64,000 nucleotides of DNA from assembly GCF_001544515.1 (NCBI RefSeq), contig NZ_FCOL02000002.1, positions 186,001 to 250,000 on the forward strand, written 5' to 3'. Shown here piece after piece: positions 33,001 through 41,495 of this stretch (the first letter of the stretch is position 1; each line of letters begins with the position of its first letter). The translations under genes and the position numbers were made by a program. The DNA is from Caballeronia terrestris (GTDB lineage Bacteria > Pseudomonadota > Gammaproteobacteria > Burkholderiales > Burkholderiaceae). Below the pieces are notes generated by a model. The model was not told the origin of the DNA, did no database searches, and was given only the letters and a program-made list of their open reading frames with translations.

Positions 33001-33005
33001 CGCCG

Positions 33006-33671
33006 TTATTCCTTGTCGACGCAGAGGAAGGCGTGGAGGTCGTGCGCGAAGCCGTCCAGTTCCTCGGAGACTTGCCGCACGAGCCGGCCGAGCACGTTGT
33101 ACGCCAGCACCGCCGGAATCGCGACGACGAGCCCGAACGCCGTCATGATGAGCGCCTCGCCGACCGGTCCGGCGACGTTTTCGATCATCGCCTGCCCGCT
33201 CGCCGCGATGCTGCCGAGCGCGTGGTAGATGCCCCACACGGTACCGAGCAAGCCGACGAACGGCGCCGTGCTGCCCACCGACGCGAGCAGAACCTGTCCG
33301 AATTCGAGCCGCCGCTGCGAACCAAGCAGCGCCTGACGCAGCGCGCGCAACACGCGCTCGCTGCGCTCGACACGCGCCAGCAACGCGCCCGGCACTTCCG
33401 CCTCGGACGCGTGCCACGCGGCCTCGGCGAGCGGAAGGTAGACGCGCTCGCGATCGGTCGCGCGCAGGGCGCTGATGCCGTCGGAGAGCGTCGCAGCTTG
33501 CCAGAAATGCTTCAGCGCGCGCGGCCCTTGCCGCTTCGCGCGCGCCAGAATCCATGCCTTGACGATCAGGAAACACCAGCTAGCGACCGACATCGCGAGC
33601 AGCACGCCGGCGACGCCGCGCGTGACGCCGTCGCCGCTTTGCAGATAGTGGATAACGCCCGTGTCCGCCAT
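33006..33671 (-). CDS. exbB: MotA/TolQ/ExbB proton-channel protein
   Basis: A 221-residue protein with three hydrophobic segments: residues about 18-38 (AGVLLAMSVASWCFLIVKAW), 130-150 (GSTAPFVGLLGTVWGIYHAL) and 165-190 (EALIMTAFGLVVAIPAVLAYN). These last two hold the signature of the family. It is 5 nt upstream of exbD and 21 nt after dapB. It could equally be called TolQ-like; the lack of tol-pal genes favours ExbB. Confidence 0.9.
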   Translation of the reverse strand: MADTGVIHYLQSGDGVTRGVAGVLLAMSVASWCFLIVKAWILARAKRQGPRALKHFWQAATLSDGISALRATDRERVYLPLAEAAWHASEAEVPGALLARVERSERVLRALRQALLGSQRRLEFGQVLLASVGSTAPFVGLLGTVWGIYHALGSIAASGQAMIENVAGPVGEALIMTAFGLVVAIPAVLAYNVLGRLVRQVSEELDGFAHDLHAFLCVDKE

Positions 33672-33692
33672 CGGTACCTTGGGAGACTTGGC

Positions 33693-34490
33693 TCAGCGCA
33701 GGCCGAGCACGTCCTGCATGTCGAAGAAGCCGGTGTCACGGCCGGCGAGAAAGCGGGCCGCCCGCAGCGCGCCCTGCGCATACGACAGGCGGCTCGCGGA
33801 CTTATGCGTGATCTCGATGCGCTCGCCGATGCCGGCAAACAGCACCGTATGATCGCCGACGATATCGCCGCCGCGAATCGCGGCAAAACCGATCGTCGAC
33901 GGATCGCGTTCGCCCGTCACGCCTTCGCGGCCGTAAACCGCGCAGTCTTTCAGATCGCGCCCGAGCGCCTTCGCGACGACTTCGCCCATCGCGAGCGCCG
34001 TGCCCGACGGCGCATCGACCTTGTGGCGGTGATGCGCCTCGATGATCTCGATGTCGTAGCCCTCCGCGAACTGCTTCGCGGCGAATTCGAGCAGTTTCAT
34101 CGTCACGTTCACGCCGACGCTCATGTTCGGCGCGAACACGATGCCGATCTTCTCGCCCGCGGCGCGCAATTGCGCTTTTTGCGCGTCGTCGAAACCCGTC
34201 GTGCCGATGATCATCTTCACGTTGTGGCGCACCGCCGCTTCCAGATGCACGAGCGTGCCTTCGGGGCGCGTGAAGTCGATCAGGAAATCGGCATCGGCGA
34301 AGACGCGTTCGATGTCATCAGTCAGCACGACGCCCGTCGTCTTGCCGAGGAACGCGCCCGCGTCCTGCCCGAGCTGCGGCGCGCCGGGACGGTCCAGCGC
34401 GCCAACCAGTTCGGCGTCGATATCGTCGAGAACGGTTTCGATCAGCATGCGGCCCATGCGGCCCGATGCACCAGCGATGGCGATTTTCAT
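33693..34490 (-). CDS. dapB: 4-hydroxy-tetrahydrodipicolinate reductase
   Basis: NAD(P)H-dependent step of lysine and diaminopimelate synthesis, supplying peptidoglycan. The 265-residue protein begins with the Rossmann motif [12 protein letters not shown], then has the conserved [12 protein letters not shown] and [18 protein letters not shown], which contains the catalytic His-His and Lys residues. The gap to bamE (34491-34606) holds a perfect 8-bp hairpin at 34522-34541 without a T run. Confidence 0.96.
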   Translation of the reverse strand: MKIAIAGASGRMGRMLIETVLDDIDAELVGALDRPGAPQLGQDAGAFLGKTTGVVLTDDIERVFADADFLIDFTRPEGTLVHLEAAVRHNVKMIIGTTGFDDAQKAQLRAAGEKIGIVFAPNMSVGVNVTMKLLEFAAKQFAEGYDIEIIEAHHRHKVDAPSGTALAMGEVVAKALGRDLKDCAVYGREGVTGERDPSTIGFAAIRGGDIVGDHTVLFAGIGERIEITHKSASRLSYAQGALRAARFLAGRDTGFFDMQDVLGLR

Positions 34491-34606
34491 GGCGATTCAG
34501 CGTGAAAACGTGTTGAAAGATGCGCGCGATGCGTCGCGCGCCCTGTCCAGACAAGGGACAGCGGGACAAACCCGCCGTTCCCCAATTTGACGTTCTTTAA
34601 CTCAGC

Positions 34607-35425
34607 TCAGTTGCTCGGCGTGCCGGCGGGCGGCACGTAGAACGGAGTCGGTCCGACCGGATTCGTGGCGGCGGGCGCCGGCGACGAACTCTGCGGACCC
34701 ACGGCGCTGCTGTCCGGAATGTTGATCTGCTGCGGCTGGCGCTTCAACTGGATCTGCGAATTGCCCTGGCTGTTCGAACCAAGCGCGCCGCCCGGCGTTT
34801 GCGGCACGTTCGGGCGAGCCGTGGATTGCGTGCGGCCGGTCGGCGTCTGGATCGCGTTCGTCGCGCGGTTAGCGGCCTGCGCGGCCTGCTGGTTCGCATC
34901 ACCCGCAAACGCGGCCGACGGATCCGGCGAGATCGACGGCTCCTCGGCGGACGGCGCCGCGACACCCGCCGACGTAGCCGAAGCCGGCACCGCGACCGGC
35001 GTCGGCGGCTTCGGCAGCGAGGCGAGCTTGACGCCCTTGTCGCCATCGATTTCAGCGAGCAATTCGAGGTTCGACGGCAGGTTCTCGCCGCCCGACCAGC
35101 TCGTCACGCGATCCGCCGTGAAGTTCACGATGAAGTCGCGCTGCTGGACGACCGAGGTCGATCCGCGCTTGAAGTAGAAGACGTAATCCCAGCGATCCGC
35201 GTGGAACATGTCGGTGAGCAGCGGCGTGCCGAGCAGCGCCTTCACCTGATCCCGCGACATGCCGATCTGCATCTGGCTCGCCGCTTCCTGCGACACGAAA
35301 TTGCCTTGCACGACGGTGATTCGGTACGGCGTGATGCTCTGCGCGATTTTCTGCGTGACGCTGTCGTAAGAGGAGCAACCGGCCAGCGTGGTGGCCAGGA
35401 CGGCAGCGATCAAGGTTCCCCGCAT
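34607..35425 (-). CDS. bamE: Outer-membrane assembly factor BamE with long C-terminal extension
   Basis: Lipoprotein of the BAM complex, also called OmlA or SmpA. The start at ATG 35425 gives a short signal peptide with lipobox LAGC (Cys17). The BamE fold covers about residues 30-125 with the family blocks GMSRDQVKALLGTPLLTDMF and DRWDYVFYF. Beyond it the protein runs on for roughly 145 residues rich in Pro, Gln, Asn, Ala and Ser, ending FYVPPAGTPSN; E. coli BamE (113 residues) lacks this. Divergent from fur, as in many beta- and gammaproteobacteria. Confidence 0.92.
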   Translation of the reverse strand: MRGTLIAAVLATTLAGCSSYDSVTQKIAQSITPYRITVVQGNFVSQEAASQMQIGMSRDQVKALLGTPLLTDMFHADRWDYVFYFKRGSTSVVQQRDFIVNFTADRVTSWSGGENLPSNLELLAEIDGDKGVKLASLPKPPTPVAVPASATSAGVAAPSAEEPSISPDPSAAFAGDANQQAAQAANRATNAIQTPTGRTQSTARPNVPQTPGGALGSNSQGNSQIQLKRQPQQINIPDSSAVGPQSSSPAPAATNPVGPTPFYVPPAGTPSN

Positions 35426-35559
35426 ACGACGGCTCTCCAGGCAATTCGACAAAGATTTTGGAAACATTTCACCCTTCATTTCACCCCGCGCGCGACGCGT
35501 TTTCATATGACGCTAATATCGATCGCAACGGTTCCCGGCTGTTCGACTTCGGTTCGAAG

Positions 35560-35589
35560 ATGACCGAAACGGTAAAAACGCATTACTAT
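35560..35589 (+). promoter_or_regulatory. Candidate fur promoter
   Basis: -10 TACTAT (35584-35589) and -35 ATGACC (35560-35565), spaced 18 nt, lie 35 nt before the fur ATG in the 199-bp bamE/fur gap. I see no convincing Fur box. Confidence 0.4.
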
Positions 35590-35624
35590 GAGAACCTTGA
35601 ATTGTACTCTAGGGATGCCTAGCC

Positions 35625-36053
35625 ATGACCAATCCCGCCGATCTCAAAAATATCGGGCTCAAGGCGACCCTGCCCCGCCTCAAGATCCTCGAGATTTTCC
35701 AGCACAGCCCGGTGCGCCATCTGACGGCCGAAGACGTGTATCGCAACCTGATTCACGAAGAGCTCGACATCGGGCTCGCGACGGTTTATCGCGTGCTCAC
35801 GCAGTTCGAGCAGGCCGGCCTCCTGTCGCGCAGTAATTTCGAATCGGGCAAGGCCGTGTTCGAGCTGAACGAAGGCACGCACCACGATCATCTGGTGTGT
35901 ATCGACTGCGGACGCGTCGAGGAGTTCTTCGATGCGGAAATCGAAGGCCGTCAGCAAGCGATTGCCAAGGCGCGCGGTTTCAAGCTGCACGAGCACGCGC
36001 TCGCGCTGTACGGCGCGTGCACGAAGGAAAACTGCCCGCATCGGAAGCACTGA
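35625..36053 (+). CDS. fur: Ferric uptake regulator Fur
   Basis: Iron-responsive dimeric repressor of iron-uptake genes. The 142-residue protein has a winged-helix DNA-binding part ([15 protein letters not shown] to [16 protein letters not shown], residues 10-70). The [17 protein letters not shown] block carries metal ligands. A C-terminal structural-zinc pair ([10 protein letters not shown]) follows. Length and motifs match classic Fur rather than Zur or PerR. It is divergent from bamE and ends in a shared terminator. Confidence 0.97.
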   Translation: MTNPADLKNIGLKATLPRLKILEIFQHSPVRHLTAEDVYRNLIHEELDIGLATVYRVLTQFEQAGLLSRSNFESGKAVFELNEGTHHDHLVCIDCGRVEEFFDAEIEGRQQAIAKARGFKLHEHALALYGACTKENCPHRKH

Positions 36054-36078
36054 AGTACTAAAACGCAGACCGTAAGAC

Positions 36079-36118
36079 AAAACCGCCGCCCATCGTGACC
36101 GATGGGCGGCGGTTTTTT
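36079..36118. terminator. Bidirectional terminator between fur and allA
   Basis: A 17-bp stem that includes AAAA/TTTT ends (36079-36095 with 36100-36116) has a 4-nt loop and T's on the right; on the minus strand it is followed by TTTTGTCTT. It serves both converging genes. Confidence 0.93.
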
Positions 36119-36133
36119 CGCACACGCGGTGTT

Positions 36134-36649
36134 TTAGGCAGCCTGTCCGATCGCCGCCGCGCGCGTCAGTACATAGCGCTCGGGCAAGTCGATTTCGTCG
36201 CAATTCGGCTGGCTGCCGCCGCGATCGACGACGATGAAATCTCCCTCTCGTTCCAGCACGATCAGCGGGTGATGCCAGACGCCGCGCGCGTAGTTCACGC
36301 CCTGCCAGCCCTTTGTGTGGAACGCGCGCAGCCCGGCGGGATCGAACTCTCCCGCCGGCGCCACGACGATCAGGTACTCCACGTCGCCGAGCGGCACGAA
36401 CGCCTGGCTGCCGAGCGGATGCCGCTCCATCATCGAGATCTCGACCGGCTGCGGCCGCGGCTGGCCGCGAAACACGCTGATGAGCGGCCGGCCGCCGTCA
36501 TCCGCGCCGATCTCGACTTGTGCCAGATCGTGAAAGCGCTCGGTCGTGCCGCCATTGATCGGAAAATGGCGCGCGCCTTCCAGTTCGATGACGTCGCCAT
36601 AGGGCGCGAAAGCCTCGCGCGTCAGGGGTTCCAGCGTCAGCGTCTTCAT
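36134..36649 (-). CDS. allA: Ureidoglycolate lyase
   Basis: Splits ureidoglycolate to glyoxylate and urea in purine breakdown. The 171-residue protein starts [20 protein letters not shown] and contains the cupin-type blocks [15 protein letters not shown] and [19 protein letters not shown]. It follows alc by 5 nt, the preceding enzyme of the pathway, so the pair forms an operon. Length is as expected (about 165-170). Confidence 0.92.
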   Translation of the reverse strand: MKTLTLEPLTREAFAPYGDVIELEGARHFPINGGTTERFHDLAQVEIGADDGGRPLISVFRGQPRPQPVEISMMERHPLGSQAFVPLGDVEYLIVVAPAGEFDPAGLRAFHTKGWQGVNYARGVWHHPLIVLEREGDFIVVDRGGSQPNCDEIDLPERYVLTRAAAIGQAA

Positions 36650-36654
36650 GATCG

Positions 36655-37665
36655 TTACTCGATGTCGCCGAAGACGCGCAGCCGCGACACGCCGCCGTCC
36701 GGGAAAATGTTGAAGCGCACGTGCGTCACCGGCCCGAGCGCGGCAACTTCCGACTCGAAGCGATGCACGTTGTCCATCGACAGTTTCTGCTCCGGCAGCA
36801 GCACCGGCCAGAACATCGCCTGCGTGACGAGCGACTCGTCAGTGCCGCCTTCCACGCGCGCCGCCTGCAGCGAGCAGCGATCGGGGAAATTGCCCTTGAA
36901 GTGCGCCGTATCGACTTCGATTGCGCGGATCACGCCCGGATGCGCCAGCGCGACAATCGCCCAGTCGTTGCCCGGCTCGCGGCGGCGGCGCGTTTCCCAG
37001 CCGTCGCCCATGTTCACGCCGCGCCCCGGCATCAGCATCTGCGAGGCCGGCCCGAAATGCTGGTTGTTCGCGGCGACCAGGTACGCGCCGTTTTCGATCG
37101 CAGCGAGATCCAGCAGCGTGCCGCGCGCGACGCGCGAGAAGTCCGTCTTCGGCTGGCCGTAGACGCGCAGCCGCGCAATCCCGCCGTCCGGATAGATGTT
37201 CACGCGCAGATGGGTATAGGCGCGCGTATCGCTGATTTCGAGATAATGGTGATGGTTGCCCTGCAGCGTCGTCGCGGGGACGATTTCGCGCCAGTCGCCC
37301 TGTTCCTGGGGATTCGGGCTGTCCGTATAGCACGCCTCGATCGATGCCGCCGGCGGGAAGTTACCGGTGAAATGGCTCGTATCGATGTCGATGCCGTGGA
37401 TCGTGCCCGGCCGCGCGAGTTTCACGATGCAGAAATCGTAGCCCGTCGTGCGCTTGCGGCGCGTTTCCCAGCCGTCCATCCACTTGCCGTGGTCGTCGTA
37501 CTTGCCGGGGATGAACTGCGCCGGCTGCGGGTCGAGCATGCGCTCTTTCGGCGCGAAGAATTCGTCGGTCGCGAAGAGCGCCGTCGCGCCCAGACGCGGA
37601 TCGGCGAGATTCATGTAGCGGCGCGTGAAGGCGGGGGCGTCGGCGTCGAGGATCGGGTTTGCCAT
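36655..37665 (-). CDS. alc: Allantoicase
   Basis: Hydrolyses allantoate to ureidoglycolate and urea. The 336-residue protein has the two repeated jelly-roll halves of the family, visible as two copies of a [16 protein letters not shown] block, each followed by an ARPG-or-HPG, I-x-x-I-[DE]-[IV]-D-T-[SA]-HF motif and a DGG(V/I)(A/S)RLRV(F/Y)G strand. It forms an operon with allA, and is 81 nt downstream of a DctA-type carrier gene on the same strand. Confidence 0.94.
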   Translation of the reverse strand: MANPILDADAPAFTRRYMNLADPRLGATALFATDEFFAPKERMLDPQPAQFIPGKYDDHGKWMDGWETRRKRTTGYDFCIVKLARPGTIHGIDIDTSHFTGNFPPAASIEACYTDSPNPQEQGDWREIVPATTLQGNHHHYLEISDTRAYTHLRVNIYPDGGIARLRVYGQPKTDFSRVARGTLLDLAAIENGAYLVAANNQHFGPASQMLMPGRGVNMGDGWETRRRREPGNDWAIVALAHPGVIRAIEVDTAHFKGNFPDRCSLQAARVEGGTDESLVTQAMFWPVLLPEQKLSMDNVHRFESEVAALGPVTHVRFNIFPDGGVSRLRVFGDIE

Positions 37666-37746
37666 GGTGGTCGGCTCCTTGGAATCGGTTGAGTGAGGCG
37701 GCTTGAAGCGCGGTCGCCGGCAGGCGGGCGACCGCGTTGACGTTGC

Positions 37747-39081
37747 TTACAGTGCGTGGGCGGTTTCGTGGCCGTTCGCGTTGGCGGCGGCGTCCGACTT
37801 GCCCGTCGCCGGGACGAAGAGGAAATCGGCCTCCTGATTGAGGACGCGCTGCGCGCGCACCCGGTCGATGTCCTTCTCCCAGACCGCGACGATCACCGTC
37901 GCCACGCAGTTGCCGATCAGGTTCGTCACGGCGCGTGCGATGCCGACGAACCAGTCGACCGGAAGGATCAGTACGAGGCCCAGCACGGGAATCGCGGGGA
38001 TCGCGGAGAGGGTGGCGGCGAGAATCACGATCGCCGAGCCGGGGATGCCGTGCGCACCCTTCGACGTCACGAGCGACACCAGCACAACGACGATCAGGTC
38101 ATGCACCGACAGCGGCGTGTTCGTCGCCTGCGCGATGAAGATGACGGCGAGCGTCAGGTAGATCGAGAAGCCGTCGAGGTTGAACGAGTAGCCGGTCGGA
38201 ATCACGAGGCCGACGGTGGAATCCTTCACGCCCATCCATTCGAGCTTGCGCATGATCTGCGGCAAAACGGCGTCCGACGAAGCGGTGCCGAGCACGATCG
38301 ACAGTTCTTCACGCAGATACCGCACGAGCTTGAAAATGCTGAAGCCCGCGAGGCGCATCACGACGCCGAGCACGACGAACACGAACAGGAAGCAGCTCGC
38401 GTAGAACACGACCACCAGCATGCCGAGCTGCTTGAGCGAATCGACGCCGTACTTGCCGGTCGTGAACGCGATCGCGCCGAGCACGCCGAGCGGCGCGAGC
38501 TTGATGATGAACGACATGATGCGGAAGAACACATGCGACAGTTCCTCGATCAAGCCCGACACCCGCCGCCCCTTCTCGCCGAGCATCGACAGCGCCGCGC
38601 CGAACAGCACGGAGAACACGAGCACCTGCAGGATGTCGCCCTTCGCGAAGGCGTCGGTGGCCGTGTTCGGGATGATGTTGAGCAGGAAGCCGGACGTGTC
38701 CTTCAGGCTTTTGGCGTGCTCGGTGTACTGCGTGAGCGACGCGGCGTTGAGCGAATGCAGGTCGATGTTCGCGCCTGCGCCCGGCTGCGTGACATAGGCG
38801 AGCACCGCGCCGATCACGAGCGCGAGCGTCGTCATGATTTCGAAGTAGATGACCGCCTTCAGCCCGACCCGCCCGACTTTCTTCAGATCGCCGGCGCTCG
38901 CCATCCCGCTCACGACGACGCAAAACACGATCGGCCCGATGACCATCTTGATGAGCTTGAGAAAGCCGTCGCCAAGCGGCCTCAGCGACTCGCCGAAATG
39001 CGGGAACATCGCCCCCACTACGACACCTATGACCAGCGCAATCATTACCCTGCCAAACAGCGAATTCAGGAATCTCAGCAC
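37747..39081 (-). CDS. dctA: C4-dicarboxylate/cation symporter (DctA family)
   Basis: A 444-residue DAACS-family secondary carrier with eight or more membrane segments. Family blocks are IKMVIGPIVFCVVVSGMA, the serine-rich loop LGTASSDAVLPQIM and GYSFNLDGFSIYLTLAVIFIAQ. DctA proteins import succinate, fumarate and malate. The neighbouring alc-allA genes and the FCD regulator leave room for another organic acid as substrate. A strong promoter with a FadR-like operator lies directly upstream. Confidence 0.88.
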   Translation of the reverse strand: MLRFLNSLFGRVMIALVIGVVVGAMFPHFGESLRPLGDGFLKLIKMVIGPIVFCVVVSGMASAGDLKKVGRVGLKAVIYFEIMTTLALVIGAVLAYVTQPGAGANIDLHSLNAASLTQYTEHAKSLKDTSGFLLNIIPNTATDAFAKGDILQVLVFSVLFGAALSMLGEKGRRVSGLIEELSHVFFRIMSFIIKLAPLGVLGAIAFTTGKYGVDSLKQLGMLVVVFYASCFLFVFVVLGVVMRLAGFSIFKLVRYLREELSIVLGTASSDAVLPQIMRKLEWMGVKDSTVGLVIPTGYSFNLDGFSIYLTLAVIFIAQATNTPLSVHDLIVVVLVSLVTSKGAHGIPGSAIVILAATLSAIPAIPVLGLVLILPVDWFVGIARAVTNLIGNCVATVIVAVWEKDIDRVRAQRVLNQEADFLFVPATGKSDAAANANGHETAHAL

Positions 39082-39137
39082 GACTGTTCTCCTTCGTCGT
39101 CAATCTCTGTCACGGGATCACTTCAGCAACTGTTCCG

Positions 39138-39152
39138 ACTGGTCCGACCAGT
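39138..39152. promoter_or_regulatory. FadR/GntR-type operator at the dctA start site
   Basis: ACTGGTCCGACCAGT is a perfect palindrome around a single central base and matches the TGGTC-N-GACCA core bound by FadR/FCD regulators. It lies just downstream of the dctA -10 box, about where transcription should begin. Confidence 0.8.
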
Positions 39153-39165
39153 GCTGTGATGACGA

Positions 39166-39194
39166 ATATTAGAAAACCGATATAGTCCAGTCAA
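39166..39194 (-). promoter_or_regulatory. dctA promoter
   Basis: On the minus strand: -35 TTGACT (39189-39194), 17-nt spacer, -10 TAATAT (39166-39171), about 85 nt before the dctA ATG. This is one of the best sigma-70 promoters in the window. Confidence 0.75.
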
Positions 39195-39258
39195 GGACGT
39201 TGCCGTACCTGTTTACCCGCAATATCGGCAGCATCTTGCGATTGTCAAAGGCAATTTC

Positions 39259-39287
39259 GAGACACCGGCTAAACCCGCGCCTACAAT
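39259..39287 (+). promoter_or_regulatory. Promoter of the FCD regulator gene
   Basis: -35 GAGACA (39259-39264), 17-nt spacer, -10 TACAAT (39282-39287), 33 nt before the regulator ATG. Confidence 0.55.
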
Positions 39288-39289
39288 GG

Positions 39290-39300
39290 CGGTCAGACCG
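39290..39300. promoter_or_regulatory. Second FadR/GntR-type operator, at the regulator's own start site
   Basis: CGGTCAGACCG is a perfect 11-bp palindrome with the same GGTC-N-GACC core as the dctA operator. It covers the expected transcription start of the regulator gene. Confidence 0.7.
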
Positions 39301-39319
39301 GACTAGTACGATTCTTCCT

Positions 39320-40021
39320 ATGAAAAACGTTCCGCATACCGTTACCGATGCCGCCATCGCGACCATTCGCGAACGGATCGAATCCAGCGTTTATCCGGTG
39401 GGGAGTCTCTTGCCGGCACAGCGGCAGCTCTCCGACGAACTGGCGATCAGCCGGGCGTCGTTGCGTGAAGCGCTCTCGACGCTCGAAGCGCTCGGCATGC
39501 TCCACATCCGGCCGGGAAAGGGCGTTTATGTCAGCAGCGCGCAGGCGAGCACGTCGCACGCGTGGCGCTTCGCCGATCAGGCGTCGCTGCCGGATACCTA
39601 CCAGATGCGTTTCGCACTCGAGGGCTTCGTCGCGCGGCTGGCCGCCCATTCAATCGGCGATGCAGATATCGACTGGCTCCAGGACAACCTCGATTCGCTG
39701 CAGGGCGCGTTGATCAGCGCGGAACTGGAGGAAGCAGCGCAGCTCGACTTCGCGTTTCACATGCGGATCGTGAGCCTCGCGGGGAACGCGGCGATCGAAT
39801 CGATCCTGCGCGGCAGCGCCGACATCATGAAGGAAAGCCAGCGGCTGCCGTTTTATCGGCGGGAGCTCGTGCTTTCGACGTATCACGAGCATTCGGCGAT
39901 CGTCGAAGCGCTCAAGGCGCGCGACGGCGAAAGCGCCGGCCGTGCGATCGAGACGCACATCGTGAACGCCGCGCAGCGCGCGGGCGTGCATTTTCCGTTG
40001 CCCGCGGATTCAGCGCGCTAA
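39320..40021 (+). CDS. FadR/GntR-family (FCD) transcriptional regulator
   Basis: A 233-residue regulator. Residues about 8-75 form the GntR winged helix (IESSVYPVGSLLPAQRQLSDEL, SRASLREALSTLEALGML, IRPGKGVYV). Residues about 90-225 form an all-helical FCD ligand domain whose expected metal ligands can be read (DFAFHMRIVSLAGN, YHEHSAIVEAL, IETHI). FCD regulators usually sense small carboxylic acids. Start ATG 39320 is chosen because an earlier in-frame ATG at 39200 would place its promoter and operator inside the gene. Divergence from dctA and the matching operators make dctA the likely target. Confidence 0.88.
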   Translation: MKNVPHTVTDAAIATIRERIESSVYPVGSLLPAQRQLSDELAISRASLREALSTLEALGMLHIRPGKGVYVSSAQASTSHAWRFADQASLPDTYQMRFALEGFVARLAAHSIGDADIDWLQDNLDSLQGALISAELEEAAQLDFAFHMRIVSLAGNAAIESILRGSADIMKESQRLPFYRRELVLSTYHEHSAIVEALKARDGESAGRAIETHIVNAAQRAGVHFPLPADSAR

Positions 40022-40040
40022 GGGCGAAAGAAATGCGCGG

Positions 40041-40078
40041 AAACAAGGCCGTCCGGTCATCACCGGACGGCCTTGTTT
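40041..40078 (+). terminator. Terminator of the FCD regulator gene
   Basis: A perfect 17-bp stem (40041-40057 with 40062-40078) with a 4-nt loop, AAACAA at the left and TTGTTT at the right, begins 20 nt after the stop codon. Confidence 0.9.
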
Positions 40079-40184
40079 ACGTTCGCGAGATGCGCAACAG
40101 CAGGCCCGCCGCTGCTCCCAGCGATCGCGCGCAAGTCAATCGAAAATTGAAATAAATCCCGGCCCAGATCGTATTAATTTGACT

Positions 40185-40206
40185 TTCGGAATCATCTCAT
40201 TCCGAA
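40185..40206. promoter_or_regulatory. Inverted repeat upstream of the sulfatase-maturation gene
   Basis: TTCGGAAT and ATTCCGAA form perfect 8-bp arms around a 6-nt spacer, in an AT-rich 180-bp stretch before the gene at 40265. A TATAAA at 40237-40242 is a possible -10. With no T-run after it, an operator is more likely than a terminator. No regulator gene is adjacent to name as its binder. Confidence 0.45.
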
Positions 40207-40264
40207 AAAAGCGAACAAAAAGCACTCTCGCATTCCTATAAATAGCCGAAAGGAATGCAGCATC

Positions 40265-41413
40265 ATGGGTCGATTTTCCCGTAGGGCATGGCTGGGCGCG
40301 TTGCTCACCGTTGGCGTGCTCGCCGCAGGCGGCGGCCTTGCTGCCTGGCATTTCGATCTTTTCGAGCCGGGCAAGACCTATCTCGGCGACGGCAGGACGG
40401 GTCCCGCGAACATGGCGTGGATTCCCGCCGGCGCCTTTCTGATGGGCAGCGACCACCCGCACGCCCAGCCGAACGAAAAGCCCGCGCACAAGGTCGCGCT
40501 GTCGGGCTTCTGGATCGACGTGAGCGACGTCACCAACGCCGACTTCCGGCGCTTTGTCGAGGCCACCCACTACGTCACCACCGCCGAGCGCAAACCCGAC
40601 TGGGAAACGCTCAAGGTACAGGCCCCGCCCGGCACGCCGAAACCCGACGACAGCCTGCTCGTGCCCGGCGCGCTCGTCTTCAGCGGCACCGCCGCGCCGG
40701 TTTCCCTGCGCGATTACTCGCAATGGTGGCGCTTCGTTCCGGGCGCTGACTGGGAGCGTCCGCAGGGGCCGGACAGCAGCATCGTCGGCAAGGACGATCA
40801 TCCGGTGGTGCAGGTCTCGTACGAGGACGCCGAGGCGTATGCGAAATGGGCCGGCAAGCGGCTGCCGACGGAAGCCGAGTGGGAATACGCGGCGCGCGGC
40901 GGGCTCGAGCAGGCCACCTACGCATGGGGCAACGAACCGAACCCGCAGCAAAAGACGATGGCGAACATCTGGGACAACCATCGCGAGACACCATTCCCCG
41001 TCGTCACGGACGAAAAAGTGCAGGTCGGCACCACGGCCGTGCGGAAGTTCGCGCCGAACGGCTATGGCCTCTACGACATGGCCGGCAACGTCTGGCAATG
41101 GACCGCGGACTATTACCGTGCCGACTACTTCAAGACGCAGGCGCAGTTCGGCAAGACGACTCGCGACCCCATGGGCCCCGCCGACAGCTTCGACCCCTAT
41201 GACGACTCCGGCGTCCCCGCCGATGCCCCGCGACGCGTGACGCGCGGCGGTTCGTTCCTGTGCAGCGACACGTATTGCCTCAGCTACCGCACGAGCGCGC
41301 GGCGCGGCGCCGACCCGTATACGAGCATGTCTCACATCGGCTTTCGCCTCGTCATGACACAGGATCAATGGAAAGCCGAGCAGAAACGCACCAAGGCCGA
41401 AGCCAACCGTTGA
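40265..41413 (+). CDS. Formylglycine-generating enzyme (sulfatase-modifying factor), apparently exported
   Basis: Oxidises the active-site cysteine of type I sulfatases to formylglycine using copper and oxygen. The 382-residue protein has the FGE-sulfatase fold from about residue 47 (MAWIPAGAFLMGSD) through RLPTEAEWEYAARGG, YDMAGNVWQWT and the active-site block GGSFLCSDTYCLSYRTSARRG-like region at 328-347, where Cys333 and Cys338 match the copper-binding pair of aerobic FGEs. The N-terminus has SRRAWLG followed by a hydrophobic stretch (residues 11-28), resembling a twin-arginine signal or anchor, so the enzyme is probably periplasmic. A ribosome-binding AAGGAA precedes the ATG. The sulfatase gene is 82 nt downstream. 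Confidence 0.88.
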   Translation: MGRFSRRAWLGALLTVGVLAAGGGLAAWHFDLFEPGKTYLGDGRTGPANMAWIPAGAFLMGSDHPHAQPNEKPAHKVALSGFWIDVSDVTNADFRRFVEATHYVTTAERKPDWETLKVQAPPGTPKPDDSLLVPGALVFSGTAAPVSLRDYSQWWRFVPGADWERPQGPDSSIVGKDDHPVVQVSYEDAEAYAKWAGKRLPTEAEWEYAARGGLEQATYAWGNEPNPQQKTMANIWDNHRETPFPVVTDEKVQVGTTAVRKFAPNGYGLYDMAGNVWQWTADYYRADYFKTQAQFGKTTRDPMGPADSFDPYDDSGVPADAPRRVTRGGSFLCSDTYCLSYRTSARRGADPYTSMSHIGFRLVMTQDQWKAEQKRTKAEANR

Positions 41414-41495
41414 TGCACCTCTTTCGGCGTTCGCCGGATTACAGGGCTCTCCGCTGATGCCGGAGAGCATTTACTCAAGCAATAAGGAAAACTCC

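Noticed and set aside
33001..33576. Upstream extension of the exbD frame over exbB
   Set aside because: The extension is Arg/Ala-rich antisense-like sequence. ExbB in the other frame is clearly coding, and ExbD starts naturally at 33000.
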